Shown piece after piece: positions 35,654 to 44,322 of a DNA stretch of 64,000 nt. The stretch is taken from positions 186,001 to 250,000 of the forward strand of contig NZ_CP029835.1 in the NCBI RefSeq assembly GCF_003233655.1. The letters are read 5' to 3'. Made by a program: the position numbers and the translations under genes. The notes under the pieces are model-generated. The model did not search any database. It was not told where the DNA came from and worked only from the letters and a program-made list of their open reading frames with translations. This DNA comes from Azospirillum ramasamyi. Lineage in GTDB: Bacteria; Pseudomonadota; Alphaproteobacteria; Azospirillales; Azospirillaceae. How positions within the stretch are numbered: position 1 is the first letter of the stretch; each line of letters begins with the position of its first letter.

Positions 35654-36337
35654 TCAGGCTGGCAGCAACTCCCGGTTCGCCCGGAGACTATTGATCGCCT
35701 GCTCCGCCAATGCCGAACGGAGCATCGGCTGATCGTACAACTCCGGCGGGGCAAGGGAGCGGGCACGGTCGTCGCTGACCACGTCCACCAACAGGACGAT
35801 CCGCTGTTCGTCCGGGGCGTTCTCCACCTGATGGGGAAAGGTGAAGTCTCCAGCCCACGGAGTCCCGGCCGGATAGGCGGCGGGGCTGTCGCCTATCCAG
35901 GTGACGGCGGCCGGCGGGGCGATGATCGGCACGATCAGCCGCGCTTCGGACTGGTGCAGGCCTGCACCGTCGTAATGCCAACGGAGCAGGCCGCCCGGTT
36001 CCTGCCGGTGGACATAGCAGGACAGGATGCGGCAGCCCAGCCCCTCCAACAGGGTACGGGCGCTTGGCATCATATCCAACGCCGGGGTCGGCCGGCCGGT
36101 GGCGCGCCGGCTGTCGGGGCCGAGCCCCTCCTCGATCAGGGTGATCGACGACCAGCTGCCGTCGCCGGCCATGAACATGCGCCCCTCGTCTCCCGTTGCC
36201 GCGTCGACGGCCGCGAATTCGCGCTGGAGCGGCACCGGGTCGGCACGGACGGTCAGCGGGGCGTGCAGCATCAAGCCGCTGCCGACGGTGACCTGCTGCC
36301 AGGGATGGAGGGAGGCCGGCTGGATGGAGGGCTGCAT
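35654..36337 (-). CDS. aspartyl/asparaginyl beta-hydroxylase-like dioxygenase
   Basis: A 227-residue protein resembling the Asp/Asn beta-hydroxylase cupin family (Fe(II)/2-oxoglutarate enzymes). The first metal-site region is RWHYDGAGLHQSEARLIVPI (His121, Asp123). The second is GDFTFPHQVENAPDEQRIVL with His169 and the conserved Arg, ending in LLVDV. The substrate is unknown; in this setting it may modify a secreted protein or a lipid, but that is inference. The ATG at 36337 follows a low-GC upstream region with a TTGTTA-TT-TAACAA palindrome at 36356-36369. Confidence 0.75.
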   Translation of the reverse strand: MQPSIQPASLHPWQQVTVGSGLMLHAPLTVRADPVPLQREFAAVDAATGDEGRMFMAGDGSWSSITLIEEGLGPDSRRATGRPTPALDMMPSARTLLEGLGCRILSCYVHRQEPGGLLRWHYDGAGLHQSEARLIVPIIAPPAAVTWIGDSPAAYPAGTPWAGDFTFPHQVENAPDEQRIVLLVDVVSDDRARSLAPPELYDQPMLRSALAEQAINSLRANRELLPA

Positions 36338-36355
36338 GACGGAAAGGCCGCTAAG

Positions 36356-36369
36356 TTGTTATTTAACAA
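36356..36369. promoter_or_regulatory. AT-rich palindrome in a divergent promoter region
   Basis: TTGTTATTTAACAA is a perfect palindrome around a TT centre, in an unusually AT-rich stretch (36355-36390) between the divergent hydroxylase-like and glycosyltransferase genes. It may be a promoter or operator. Confidence 0.35.
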
Positions 36370-36553
36370 ATTTATTAAACTTTTATCCCGAGATATGCCA
36401 CACGCTCCCTCATAGGCTGTGTTTTTGGTGCGCCGCCTTGTGCCAACGGCCATGATCGATGATCACCGGTATTCCCCATCGACAGCGCCGCCGGAAGCCC
36501 GCAGGCTGTCGCCCCCGTTCTCCGTCTTCCGTTTTTCCGGGTATCGTCCTTCC

Positions 36554-37855
36554 ATGCGGATCCTGTTCGTCCACCAGAACACCCCCGGCCAGTACAAGCA
36601 TCTCGTCCGCCATTTCGCGGCGGATCCGGCCCATCAGGTCGCCTTCATCGGCAAGGTCCAGCGCGAGTTGCCGGCCGGGGCGCAATTGGCGCTCTACCGG
36701 CCGACGCGCGAGCCGGGCGAGGCCACCCACCCCTATATCCGCATGTTCGAAGGGCAGGTGCTGCATGGGCAGGGCGCGGTGCGCGCCGGTCTGGCCCTGC
36801 AGAAGGAAGGCTTCACCCCCGACGTGATCTGCGCCCATCCCGGCTGGGGCGAGGCCTTGTTCCTGAAGGATCTGTTCCCGCAGGCGCGGCTGCTGCTCTA
36901 TTGCGAGTTCTTCTACCGGGCCGAGGGTTCCGACGTCGGCTTCGATCCGGAACGGCCGGTGACGCTGGAGACGCGCTGCCGCATCCGGGCCAAGAACGCC
37001 ACCCTGCTGACCGGGCTGGACGCGATGGATTGGGGCGTCAGCCCGACGGAGTGGCAGCGGCACCAGCATCCCGACGCCTTCCGCCCACGCATCTCGGTGA
37101 TCCATGACGGGGTCGACACCGCGGTCTGCCGGCCGGATCCGGCCGCCACCGTCACCCTGCCCGACGGCCGAACCCTGTCGCGCGACGACGAGGTGGTGAC
37201 CTATGTCGCCCGCAACCTGGAGCCCTACCGCGGCTTTCCCACCTTCATGCGGGCGGCGGCGGAGCTGCTGCGGCGCCGGCCCAACCTGCACATCCTGATG
37301 GTCGGCGGCGACGAGGTCAGCTACGGCGCCCCGCCCGAGGGCGGCGGCACCTGGCGCGAGAGGATGTGGCGGGAGACGATGCTGGACGCCGCCGGCACGC
37401 CCAAGCATGAGACGGCGCGGCTGCATGTGCTGGGCAAGCTGCCCTATGAGCAGTACCTGTCGGTCCTGCGCGTCTCGCGCGCCCACATCTACCTGACCTT
37501 CCCCTTCGTCCTGTCCTGGTCGATGCTGGAGGCGATGGCCTGCGGCGCCGTGATCGTCGGGTCCGACACGCCGCCAGTCGCCGAGGTGATCGAGGACGGG
37601 GTGAACGGGCTGCTGACGGACTTCTACGATCCCATGGCGCTCGCCGACCGGGTGGAGACGGTGCTGGACGAGCCGGACCTGCGCGCCGCCCTGTCGGCTG
37701 CGGCAAGGCGGACGGCGGTGGAGCGCTTCGACCTCGCCACCGTCTGCCTGCCGGCGCAGATCCGCCTGCTGCAGGACGTGCAGGCCGGGCGGATGGCGGG
37801 GCGGGCAGGCGTTCCCTCTCCTGTTATCCCCTCCCCCCCCGGGGGAGAGGGTTAG
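36554..37855 (+). CDS. family 4 glycosyltransferase
   Basis: A 433-residue GT-B enzyme. The N-terminus MRILFVHQNTPGQYKHLVRH is a typical GT4 start, and the C-terminal donor site has FVLSWSMLEAMACGAVIVGS and EVIEDGVNGLLTD. It retains configuration and probably adds a sugar to a lipid-linked oligosaccharide at the inner membrane face. The ATG at 36554 is chosen because the frame upstream is not conserved-looking. The last eight codons and the stop lie inside a palindromic repeat (37831-37935), so the natural C-terminus may have been extended by that repeat. Confidence 0.88.
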   Translation: MRILFVHQNTPGQYKHLVRHFAADPAHQVAFIGKVQRELPAGAQLALYRPTREPGEATHPYIRMFEGQVLHGQGAVRAGLALQKEGFTPDVICAHPGWGEALFLKDLFPQARLLLYCEFFYRAEGSDVGFDPERPVTLETRCRIRAKNATLLTGLDAMDWGVSPTEWQRHQHPDAFRPRISVIHDGVDTAVCRPDPAATVTLPDGRTLSRDDEVVTYVARNLEPYRGFPTFMRAAAELLRRRPNLHILMVGGDEVSYGAPPEGGGTWRERMWRETMLDAAGTPKHETARLHVLGKLPYEQYLSVLRVSRAHIYLTFPFVLSWSMLEAMACGAVIVGSDTPPVAEVIEDGVNGLLTDFYDPMALADRVETVLDEPDLRAALSAAARRTAVERFDLATVCLPAQIRLLQDVQAGRMAGRAGVPSPVIPSPPGGEG

Positions 37856-37935
37856 GGTGAGGGGGAGCCGCTTCGAGGATATCTTCGGCTGCGCCGAATC
37901 CCCTCATCCCGACCTTCTCCCCAGGGGGGAGAAGG
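37831..37935. repeat. palindromic GC repeat at a convergent junction, probable bidirectional terminator
   Basis: Two hairpins: CTCCCCC/GGGGGAG around 37831-37847, and a perfect CCTTCTCCCC (37913-37922) / GGGGAGAAGG (37926-37935). A related hairpin lies at 56073-56099, also between convergent genes. Such CCCTCCCC...GGGGAGGG elements are common dispersed palindromes in GC-rich genomes. Confidence 0.6.
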
Positions 37936-37939
37936 AGAT

Positions 37940-39352
37940 CTATTTGCCCGCCGCCGACCTCTCCAGGTCGCTCCGCACCGCCTCGAACACCGGCGCCCAG
38001 TCCTCGTCCGGGCCCTGGCGGTAGAGGCGCATCGACGGGTACCAGGGGGTGGTGGGGCCGGTGCGGCCGTAGACCCAGTAGGGGACATGCTGCACCAGGT
38101 TCCAGACCGGCACCCCCAGCGAGCCGGCGAGATGGGCGACCGAGCTGTCGGTCATGATGACCAGATCCAACCCCTCCAGCACCGCCGCGGTATCGGCGAA
38201 GTCCTGCATCTCCGGTCCCAGGGCCGTGATGGGTGCATCGGGCAGGGCCTGCAGTTCGGCCTCCGGCGGCCCCTTCTGCAGGCTGTAGAAGGCGGTGCCG
38301 GGAACCGACAACAGCGGCAGGAAGCGGTCCAGTCCGGCGGCGCGGATGTGGTTGTCGCTGAAGCCCTGGTTGCCGGACCAGACGATGCCGACCCTGAGCC
38401 GGCCGTCGCGGGCCCCCAGCAGCCGGGCGGCCTTGGCGCGCGCCTTCTCCGGGACGGTCAGTCGGGCCGGCGGCGGCACCGTGGCGGCGGTGGTGCCGAA
38501 GTGGTGCGGCAGGCTCATGATCGAGCTGTGGACATGGTAGATCGGCGTCGGCGCCACGTCGCGCGGCACGAAGGCATCGACCCCCTCCATACCGGCGAAC
38601 AGGCGGCGCAGCTCGTCGGCGCGTTCGACCACCACCCGGCGGGCGCCCAGACCCTTCAGCAGCGGCAGGTAGCGCGCCATCATGATGGTGTCGCCGAAGC
38701 CCTGCTCGGTGGTGATCATGACGATCTTGCCGTCCAGCGGCTCGCCGGTCCAGCGCGGCCCCCGGTGGGGACGGTAGGCCTGCAACTGGTATTCGTCGAG
38801 CCAGTAGCGGCATTCGTAGTCGGTGAAACCCTCCTCGTACTCCCCCTCGTGCAGGCGGATCTGGGCGCGGCCCCATCGGAAGCCGGGATACTCCGGCTGC
38901 AGGCGGATCAGCCGCTCCAGCGCCGGCCGGCAAGCGGGAAAGTCGCCGTTGCGCAGCAGGATCACGGTCAGTCGGAACAGGGCGACGGGATCGGCGGGGG
39001 CGAGCGCCAGGGCGCGCCGGACGGCATGCAGCGCCTCGCCATGCCGGCTGTAATGGGAGAGGGCGAGCGCCCGCTCGGCCCAGGCGGCCCCCTGGCCGGG
39101 ATCGAGGAGGAGAGCGCGCCGGCTGCTTTCCGCGGCCATGCCGCGCAGGCCGGGCTGATTCAGCACCTTGCCGCGGATGATCCAGCCTTCGATGTCGGCC
39201 GGATCCTCGACCAGCCGGAACTCGATCGGCCGGGGGGAAGGGACCGGCGGCGGAACGGGGGCTGCCGCAGGAGCGAAAGGAATGCCGGGGAAGAGCGGGA
39301 AGCCCGCCATGGGGAGGACCGGAGGCAGGGGCGACAGGGGAGTGCTCGTCAT
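37940..39352 (-). CDS. TPR-containing glycosyltransferase (GT9/GT41-like)
   Basis: A 470-residue protein. The N-terminal half has tetratricopeptide-like repeats (AWAERALALSHYSRHGEALH, ALALAPADPVALFRLTVILL). The C-terminal half has the GT-B donor-binding region seen in TPR glycosyltransferases: LRVGIVWSGNQGFSDNHIRA, LQKGPPEAEL, DTAAVLEGLDLVIMTDSSVA, HLAGSLGVPVWNLVQHVPYW. This family glycosylates proteins such as flagellin or adhesins, or adds sugars to glycans; the acceptor here is unknown. ATG 39352 is taken because upstream codons look non-coding. It is divergent from pseB. Confidence 0.82.
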   Translation of the reverse strand: MTSTPLSPLPPVLPMAGFPLFPGIPFAPAAAPVPPPVPSPRPIEFRLVEDPADIEGWIIRGKVLNQPGLRGMAAESSRRALLLDPGQGAAWAERALALSHYSRHGEALHAVRRALALAPADPVALFRLTVILLRNGDFPACRPALERLIRLQPEYPGFRWGRAQIRLHEGEYEEGFTDYECRYWLDEYQLQAYRPHRGPRWTGEPLDGKIVMITTEQGFGDTIMMARYLPLLKGLGARRVVVERADELRRLFAGMEGVDAFVPRDVAPTPIYHVHSSIMSLPHHFGTTAATVPPPARLTVPEKARAKAARLLGARDGRLRVGIVWSGNQGFSDNHIRAAGLDRFLPLLSVPGTAFYSLQKGPPEAELQALPDAPITALGPEMQDFADTAAVLEGLDLVIMTDSSVAHLAGSLGVPVWNLVQHVPYWVYGRTGPTTPWYPSMRLYRQGPDEDWAPVFEAVRSDLERSAAGK

Positions 39353-39800
39353 GGACCGGCCGGCGGAGGAAGGGGAAGAAGGGCGGCTGGAAAATATAGA
39401 GAAGCGGGGCTGATACCCGCAAGGCGAGACATCCGACAAGAAGTATCGCCTTTTGGGCGTGCCCATCCGTTCGCACCGGTGGCTGCGCCGCCTGCCGACA
39501 GGCCTTGCAAGGGCGGTCATCCTGAATTAACCCGATCGTCAGAAAGCACCGGTTAAGGTCGGGATTCATTTCCGACCCCCGATGCGGCGCCCGCTGCGGA
39601 CGAGATCGTCCGAAGCGATCGCAGGGAAAATCGGAAGGCTGGAATGCGTCGGATGCGTCAATGAACATCCGACGCACTCCACAGCGATGCGGCTTCAACG
39701 GACGGAACCGGCGGTGACGACACATTCCAGCAAGACCAGCGAGCCCAGGCCATGGTATCCGGACCCCGCCGCCGGCACCGGGCTGGAGGCCGGCCTGCGC
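39353..39800. other. divergent intergenic region
   Basis: About 450 bases between the TPR glycosyltransferase (minus) and pseB (plus). The pseB frame is open back to 39582 but the upstream codons do not look like a dehydratase N-terminus. It contains the inverted repeat at 39645-39676; no clear promoter was identified. Confidence 0.5.
39645..39676. repeat. perfect 11-bp inverted repeat upstream of pseB
   Basis: TGCGTCGGATG (39645-39655) and CATCCGACGCA (39666-39676) form a hairpin or operator with a 10-base loop, about 125 bases before the pseB start. No T-run follows, so it is more likely regulatory than a terminator. Confidence 0.45.
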
Positions 39801-40793
39801 ATGCTGGACGGCCGGTCGGTCCTGGTCACCGGGGGGACCGGCTCCTTTGGGCGCCGCTTCGTCGAGACGGTGATGCGCCACGCCACGCCGAGGCGGGTCA
39901 TCATCTTCTCCCGCGACGAGTTCAAGCAGTACGAGATGCAGCAGCGCATGCCGGCGGAGTGGGCGCCGACGCTGCGCTATTTCATCGGCGACGTGCGCGA
40001 CCGCGAGCGGCTGGAACTGGCGATGCGCGGCGTCGATTTCTGCGTCCATGCCGCGGCGCTGAAGCATGTGCCGGCCGCCGAATACAACCCGATGGAATGC
40101 ATCCACACCAACGTCTACGGGGCGGAGAACGTGGTGCGGGCGGCGCTGTCGATGGGGGTGCGGCGCGTCGTCGCGCTGTCGACCGACAAGGCGGCCAACC
40201 CGATCAACCTCTATGGCGCCAGCAAGCTGGCGTCGGACAAGATCTTCATCGCCGCCAACAACCTGTCGGGCGCGCTCGACACCCGCTTCGCGGTGGTGCG
40301 CTACGGCAACGTGGTGGGCTCGCGCGGCAGCGTCGTGCCGCTGTTCCGCAAGATGATCGCGAACGGCGCCGACCATCTGCCGGTCACCGACGAGCGGATG
40401 ACCCGCTTCTGGATCACGCTGCAGCACGGCGTCGATTTCGTGCTGTCCTGCTTCGCCATGATGCAGGGCGGCGAGATCTTCGTGCCGAAGATCCCGAGCA
40501 TGCGCATCGCCGACCTCGCCCGCGCCATGGCGCCGGACCTGCCGCAGAGGATCGTCGGCATCCGGCCGGGCGAGAAGCTGCACGAGGTGATGATCACCGA
40601 GGACGATTCCCGCCAGACCTACGAGCTGGCCGACCGCTACGTGATCGAGCCGGCCTTCGCCTTCTGGCAGCATGCGCCGTACGAGCGGCTGAACGCCCGT
40701 CCGGTCGCCGACGGCTTCCGCTATGCCAGCGACGGCAACGACGACTGGCTGGACGGCGAGCGGCTGCGCGCCCTGCTGGCCGAAGCGCCCTGA
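39801..40793 (+). CDS. pseB: UDP-N-acetylglucosamine 4,6-dehydratase (inverting), PseB
   Basis: A 330-residue dehydratase/5-epimerase, exactly the usual length when started at ATG 39801 (MLDGRSVLVTGGTGSFGRRF). GGAGG lies about 10 bases upstream. STDKAANPINLYGASKLASD contains the catalytic YxxxK, and VRYGNVVGSRGSVVPLFRK is typical of PseB. It makes UDP-4-keto-6-deoxy-L-AltNAc, the first step to pseudaminic acid. Its stop overlaps the start of pseC (TGATG), so the pair is coupled. A FlaA1-type dehydratase of different stereochemistry is a less likely alternative given the PseC partner. Confidence 0.92.
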   Translation: MLDGRSVLVTGGTGSFGRRFVETVMRHATPRRVIIFSRDEFKQYEMQQRMPAEWAPTLRYFIGDVRDRERLELAMRGVDFCVHAAALKHVPAAEYNPMECIHTNVYGAENVVRAALSMGVRRVVALSTDKAANPINLYGASKLASDKIFIAANNLSGALDTRFAVVRYGNVVGSRGSVVPLFRKMIANGADHLPVTDERMTRFWITLQHGVDFVLSCFAMMQGGEIFVPKIPSMRIADLARAMAPDLPQRIVGIRPGEKLHEVMITEDDSRQTYELADRYVIEPAFAFWQHAPYERLNARPVADGFRYASDGNDDWLDGERLRALLAEAP

Positions 40794-42037
40794 TGGCGGA
40801 GCCCCTTCCGGCGGAGCCGCCCTTCCTGCCCTATGGCCGCCAAACGGTGGAGGAGGAGGACGTCGCCGCGGTGGCGGCGGTCCTGCGCGGCGACTGGCTG
40901 ACCCAGGGGCCGGCGGTCGCCGCCTTCGAGCGGGCCTTGGCCGCGCGGGTGGGGGCGGCCGGGGCGGTGGCCTGCGCCAACGGCACCGCGGCGCTGCGGC
41001 TGGCCTATGCCGCGCTCGGCATCGGGCCGGGCGACGCGGTGGTGGTGCCGTCGAACACGTTTCTCGCTACGGCGTCGGCCGCCCGCCACGCCGGGGCCGA
41101 GGTCGCCTTCGCCGACGTCGATCCCGACAGCGGCCTGATGGGCGTGGCCGAGGCCGAGGCCGCCATCGCCCGCGCGGCCAAGGCCGGCTGGCGCGTCCGC
41201 GCCCTCGCCCCCGTCCATTACGCCGGCCAGACCGCCCCGATGGCCGGCCTCGCCGCGCTTGCGCAGGCGGAGGGGCTGGCGCTGGTCGAGGATGCCTGCC
41301 ACGCCATCGGCACGGTCGATCTGTCCGCTGGCGAGAGGCCGGTCGGCGCCGGATGGCGGGAGGTGGAGGCGGGATCGCTGACCGTCTTCTCCTTCCATCC
41401 GGTCAAGACCATCGCGGCGGGGGAGGGCGGGGCGGTCACCGGCGGCGACCCGGCGCTGATGGCGCGGGTGCGGCGCCTGTGCAACCACGGCATGATGCGC
41501 GCGCCCGAAGCGGGGGAGGGCTTCGCCGATCCCGACGCCGCGCTGGATGCGGAGGGCAGGCCCAACCCCTGGTACTACGAGATGGCGGAGCCGGGCTTCA
41601 ACCACCGCCTTTCCGACATCCATGCGGCGCTGGTTCTGAGCCAGCTTGGCCGGCTCGACCGCCTCATCGGGCGGCGGGCGCGGCTGATGGCGCTCTATGC
41701 GGAGCGGCTGGCCCCGCTGGCCCCGCTGGTGCGGCCGCCGGCCCTGGTGCCCTGGTGCCGGCCGGCCTGGCACCTGTGCGCGGCGCGCATCGACTTCAAG
41801 GCGGCCGGGCGGAGCCGTTCCGCCGTGATGACCGCCCTGCGCACCCTGGGCATCGGTAGCCAGGTACACTATATCCCAGTCCATCGCCAACCCTACTGGC
41901 GCCGACGCTACGGCGATCTCGTCCTGCCCGGCGCCATGGCCCATTATGCCCATACGTTGTCGCTGCCGCTGTTCCCGGCCATGGCCGACGGCGATGTCGA
42001 CAGGGTCGCCGCGGCGCTGGAGCGGGTTCTGACCTGA
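40793..42037 (+). CDS. pseC: UDP-4-amino-4,6-dideoxy-L-AltNAc transaminase, PseC
   Basis: A 414-residue PLP-dependent DegT/DnrJ/EryC1/StrS aminotransferase. FLPYGRQTVEEEDVAAVAAV is a typical PseC start, and the PLP lysine is in FSFHPVKTIAAGEGG. A glutamate-using aminotransferase of this type adds the 4-amino group after PseB. The other pseudaminic acid genes (pseH, pseG, pseI, pseF) are not in the window. It is somewhat longer than the usual 380 residues, with extra residues around FADPDAALDAEGRPNPWYYE, a segment that many PseC-like enzymes also carry. Confidence 0.9.
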   Translation: MAEPLPAEPPFLPYGRQTVEEEDVAAVAAVLRGDWLTQGPAVAAFERALAARVGAAGAVACANGTAALRLAYAALGIGPGDAVVVPSNTFLATASAARHAGAEVAFADVDPDSGLMGVAEAEAAIARAAKAGWRVRALAPVHYAGQTAPMAGLAALAQAEGLALVEDACHAIGTVDLSAGERPVGAGWREVEAGSLTVFSFHPVKTIAAGEGGAVTGGDPALMARVRRLCNHGMMRAPEAGEGFADPDAALDAEGRPNPWYYEMAEPGFNHRLSDIHAALVLSQLGRLDRLIGRRARLMALYAERLAPLAPLVRPPALVPWCRPAWHLCAARIDFKAAGRSRSAVMTALRTLGIGSQVHYIPVHRQPYWRRRYGDLVLPGAMAHYAHTLSLPLFPAMADGDVDRVAAALERVLT

Positions 42038-42245
42038 CGGATGTCCAGCCGGCCGTCCTGAGGGAGGATCGGGATCCCCCCACCCCTCACCCACGCGATT
42101 CCGTTAGCGTTTTGGACAGGATGGTCGGATAACAATGGCGTCGTCAGGACGGCATAGGCCTAGCTCCAACGGCTGAAGAGCCGCATGGCCGGGCCGGGTC
42201 ATCCCGAACGCCGCTCCACAGTGCTTCGCGTACGGACCTCAGAAT

Positions 42246-43784
42246 TTGTTTCGCAACACGCTTTGGAATCTGCTTGGCGAGGGCCTCCCCATGTTGGCGG
42301 CCCTCCTGTCGATTCCGTTGCTCATTTCCGCCGTCGGGATGGAGCGTTTCGGCGCGCTCACCCTGATCTGGGCGCTGCTCGGCTATCTGGGCGTGCTCGA
42401 CCTCGGGCTGGGGCGGTCGCTGGTGCAGGTCATCGCCGACCGGATCGGGCATGGGGGACAGGCCGGGCGCACGGACGACAAGCCCGGACCCGACCAGGGC
42501 GGCAACACGGCGGGCATCGCCGGGCCGGCCATCGCCCTGATGGGGGCCATCGGCCTCTTGACCGGCGGGGCGGTGGCGTTGGGCGCCGGGCTGCTGGCCG
42601 ACCGCTTCCAGCTGGACACAGGCACCTCGCCGGAGGAAATCCGGGTCAGCCTGCTGATCGCCGCGGCCATCGTGCCGATCGCGCTGGTTTCCGCCGGCCT
42701 GCGCGGCATTCTGGAGGCCCACCAGCGTTTCCGCCCGATCAGTCTGGTGCGGATGACGGTGGGGGTGCTGAACTACCTGAGCCCGCTCTTCGTGCTGCCC
42801 TTCAGCCAGAGCCTGGTGCCGGTGATCGCCGCCATCGCGGTGGGGCGCTTCATCGGGCTGATCGGCTATGGGGTGCTGGCCGTGCGCCAGATGCCGGACC
42901 TGCTGCGCCCCATCCGCTGGGGCCGCCAGAGCCTGCGCGGGCTGTTCACCATGAGCGCCTGGATGATGCTGAATAATCTGGTCGGCCCGGCGATGCTCTA
43001 TGCCGACCGCTTCATCCTGCTCAGCCTGGTTCCGGCGGCGATGGTCGCCTTCTACACGACGCCGTTCGAGTTGCTGTCGCGGCTGATGGTGATCCCCGGC
43101 GCCCTGTCGCTGGCGCTGTTCCCGCTGGCCTCCAGCCTTTTCCGGCGCGATCCGCCGGCGCTGGGCCGCATCCTGGACGCCGGCGGCCACCTGACGCTGG
43201 CGGTGTTCCTGGCGATGCAGGCCGCCACCATCGTCGGCGGCGAGACGGCTCTGGGGCTGTGGCTGGGCCCGGCCTTCGCCGCCAATAGCGCGTCGGTCCT
43301 GTCGATCCTGATGCTGGGCGTCTTCTTCAACGCCACCGCCTATGTGCCCAACACTCTGATCCAGAGCGTCGGCCGCGTCGACGTGACGGCGCGGCTGCAG
43401 CTGGCCGAGCTGCCGGTCTATCTCGGCGTGCTGTGGCTGCTGGCCGACCGCTACGGCGCCGTCGGCGCCGCCGCGGCCTGGAGCCTGCGCACGGCGGTCG
43501 ATTGCGGGCTTCTGCTGGTCCTGCTGCCGCGCGTGGCGCCGGGCACGGGCGCGGTGGCGCTGACCATCGGCCTGCGCGCGCTGCTGGCCGGGGCGGCGGG
43601 AACGGCCGGGCTGCTGGTCGGCGGGCCGGTGGGGGCGGCGATCAGCCTGGCCGGCCTGCTGGCCGTCGGCCTGGGCGTCGCCGGCCGGCTGCTGCGCACC
43701 CGGTCCTGGGAGAAGCTGTCCGCCCCGCTGCGCAAGTCCCGCTCGGCAAGGCTGATCGACGGAACCGCCGCGGACCGCACGTAG
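42246..43784 (+). CDS. Wzx-like polysaccharide flippase (MATE/MVF superfamily)
   Basis: A 512-residue membrane protein with about 12-14 hydrophobic segments. The N-terminus FRNTLWNLLGEGLPMLAALL and LTLIWALLGYLGVLDLGLGR are typical of polysaccharide biosynthesis (Wzx/RfbX-like) exporters that flip lipid-linked repeat units. A hydrophilic insert (HGGQAGRTDDKPGPDQGGNT) lies in an early loop. The start appears to be TTG at 42246; no ribosome site is obvious. It follows pseC after about 200 bases, so it may flip a pseudaminate-containing unit; this is inference. Confidence 0.82.
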   Translation: MFRNTLWNLLGEGLPMLAALLSIPLLISAVGMERFGALTLIWALLGYLGVLDLGLGRSLVQVIADRIGHGGQAGRTDDKPGPDQGGNTAGIAGPAIALMGAIGLLTGGAVALGAGLLADRFQLDTGTSPEEIRVSLLIAAAIVPIALVSAGLRGILEAHQRFRPISLVRMTVGVLNYLSPLFVLPFSQSLVPVIAAIAVGRFIGLIGYGVLAVRQMPDLLRPIRWGRQSLRGLFTMSAWMMLNNLVGPAMLYADRFILLSLVPAAMVAFYTTPFELLSRLMVIPGALSLALFPLASSLFRRDPPALGRILDAGGHLTLAVFLAMQAATIVGGETALGLWLGPAFAANSASVLSILMLGVFFNATAYVPNTLIQSVGRVDVTARLQLAELPVYLGVLWLLADRYGAVGAAAAWSLRTAVDCGLLLVLLPRVAPGTGAVALTIGLRALLAGAAGTAGLLVGGPVGAAISLAGLLAVGLGVAGRLLRTRSWEKLSAPLRKSRSARLIDGTAADRT

Positions 43785-43785
43785 C

Positions 43786-43832
43786 ACCAGCGGCTTTCGA
43801 TCGCCCGGCTTTCGCGGGCATGTGCCGCTGGT
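43786..43832. terminator. nested hairpin after the flippase gene
   Basis: Outer arms ACCAGCGGC (43786-43794) and GCCGCTGGT (43824-43832) are perfectly complementary; an inner stem GCCCG/CGGGC (43803-43819) lies between. It starts 2 bases after the flippase stop, so it probably acts in termination or mRNA protection, although no T-run is seen. Confidence 0.5.
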
Positions 43833-43938
43833 ATGGCGTCACCTTGCCAGGACTAAGGTGCGCGGGTGGTTCCTTTGCCGTCGGAAATGCGCTATGTGAG
43901 CGGAAACTCTGTGCAACGCTGGTTGGAGTTCGAAGGCC

Positions 43939-44235
43939 ATGGCCGAGGGTACTGTGGACTATTACGCGATGGTCGAAGAGGCTTGGCAGCTCAGCGACAC
44001 CGCGCGCGACTATGTGAAGAACGCAGGCCGCGAGGTGGACAACACCGAGCTGTGGGAGAAGGTGTTCGCCTCTTCGCCGCTGATCGACCTGGAACGCACC
44101 CGCGCCGAAGGCGGCCAGCCGCTGCAGAAGATCTTCTTCAAGAACCCCTACGGCCTGCAGTACCGCGCCGACCACAAGGACTGGATCCCGTTCCGCCACG
44201 GCGCGCTCGACCCGGCCTACCTCCAGGTGATCTGA
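43939..44235 (+). CDS. small conserved-looking hypothetical protein
   Basis: A 98-residue protein, charged, without signal peptide or membrane helix. The beginning (EGTVDYYAMVEEAWQLSDTA) is helical and acidic, and the end has aromatic residues (IFFKNPYGLQYRADHKDWIP). Codon third positions are GC-rich, as in real genes here, which supports coding. No family was recognised. It lies between the flippase and the first large RTX gene, both on the same strand. Confidence 0.6.
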   Translation: MAEGTVDYYAMVEEAWQLSDTARDYVKNAGREVDNTELWEKVFASSPLIDLERTRAEGGQPLQKIFFKNPYGLQYRADHKDWIPFRHGALDPAYLQVI

Positions 44236-44322
44236 GAGGCGGGGCGTCCGGAGGCCGCACCCGCTCCTGACGGGCCGCGGTGCGGGAACGCTGCCGCAAG
44301 GGGAGCGGGCAGGGGAGCGAGC

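Noticed and set aside
39582..39800. N-terminal extension of PseB
   Set aside because: The frame is open, but PseB proteins start at the position of ATG 39801 and the extension crosses an inverted repeat.
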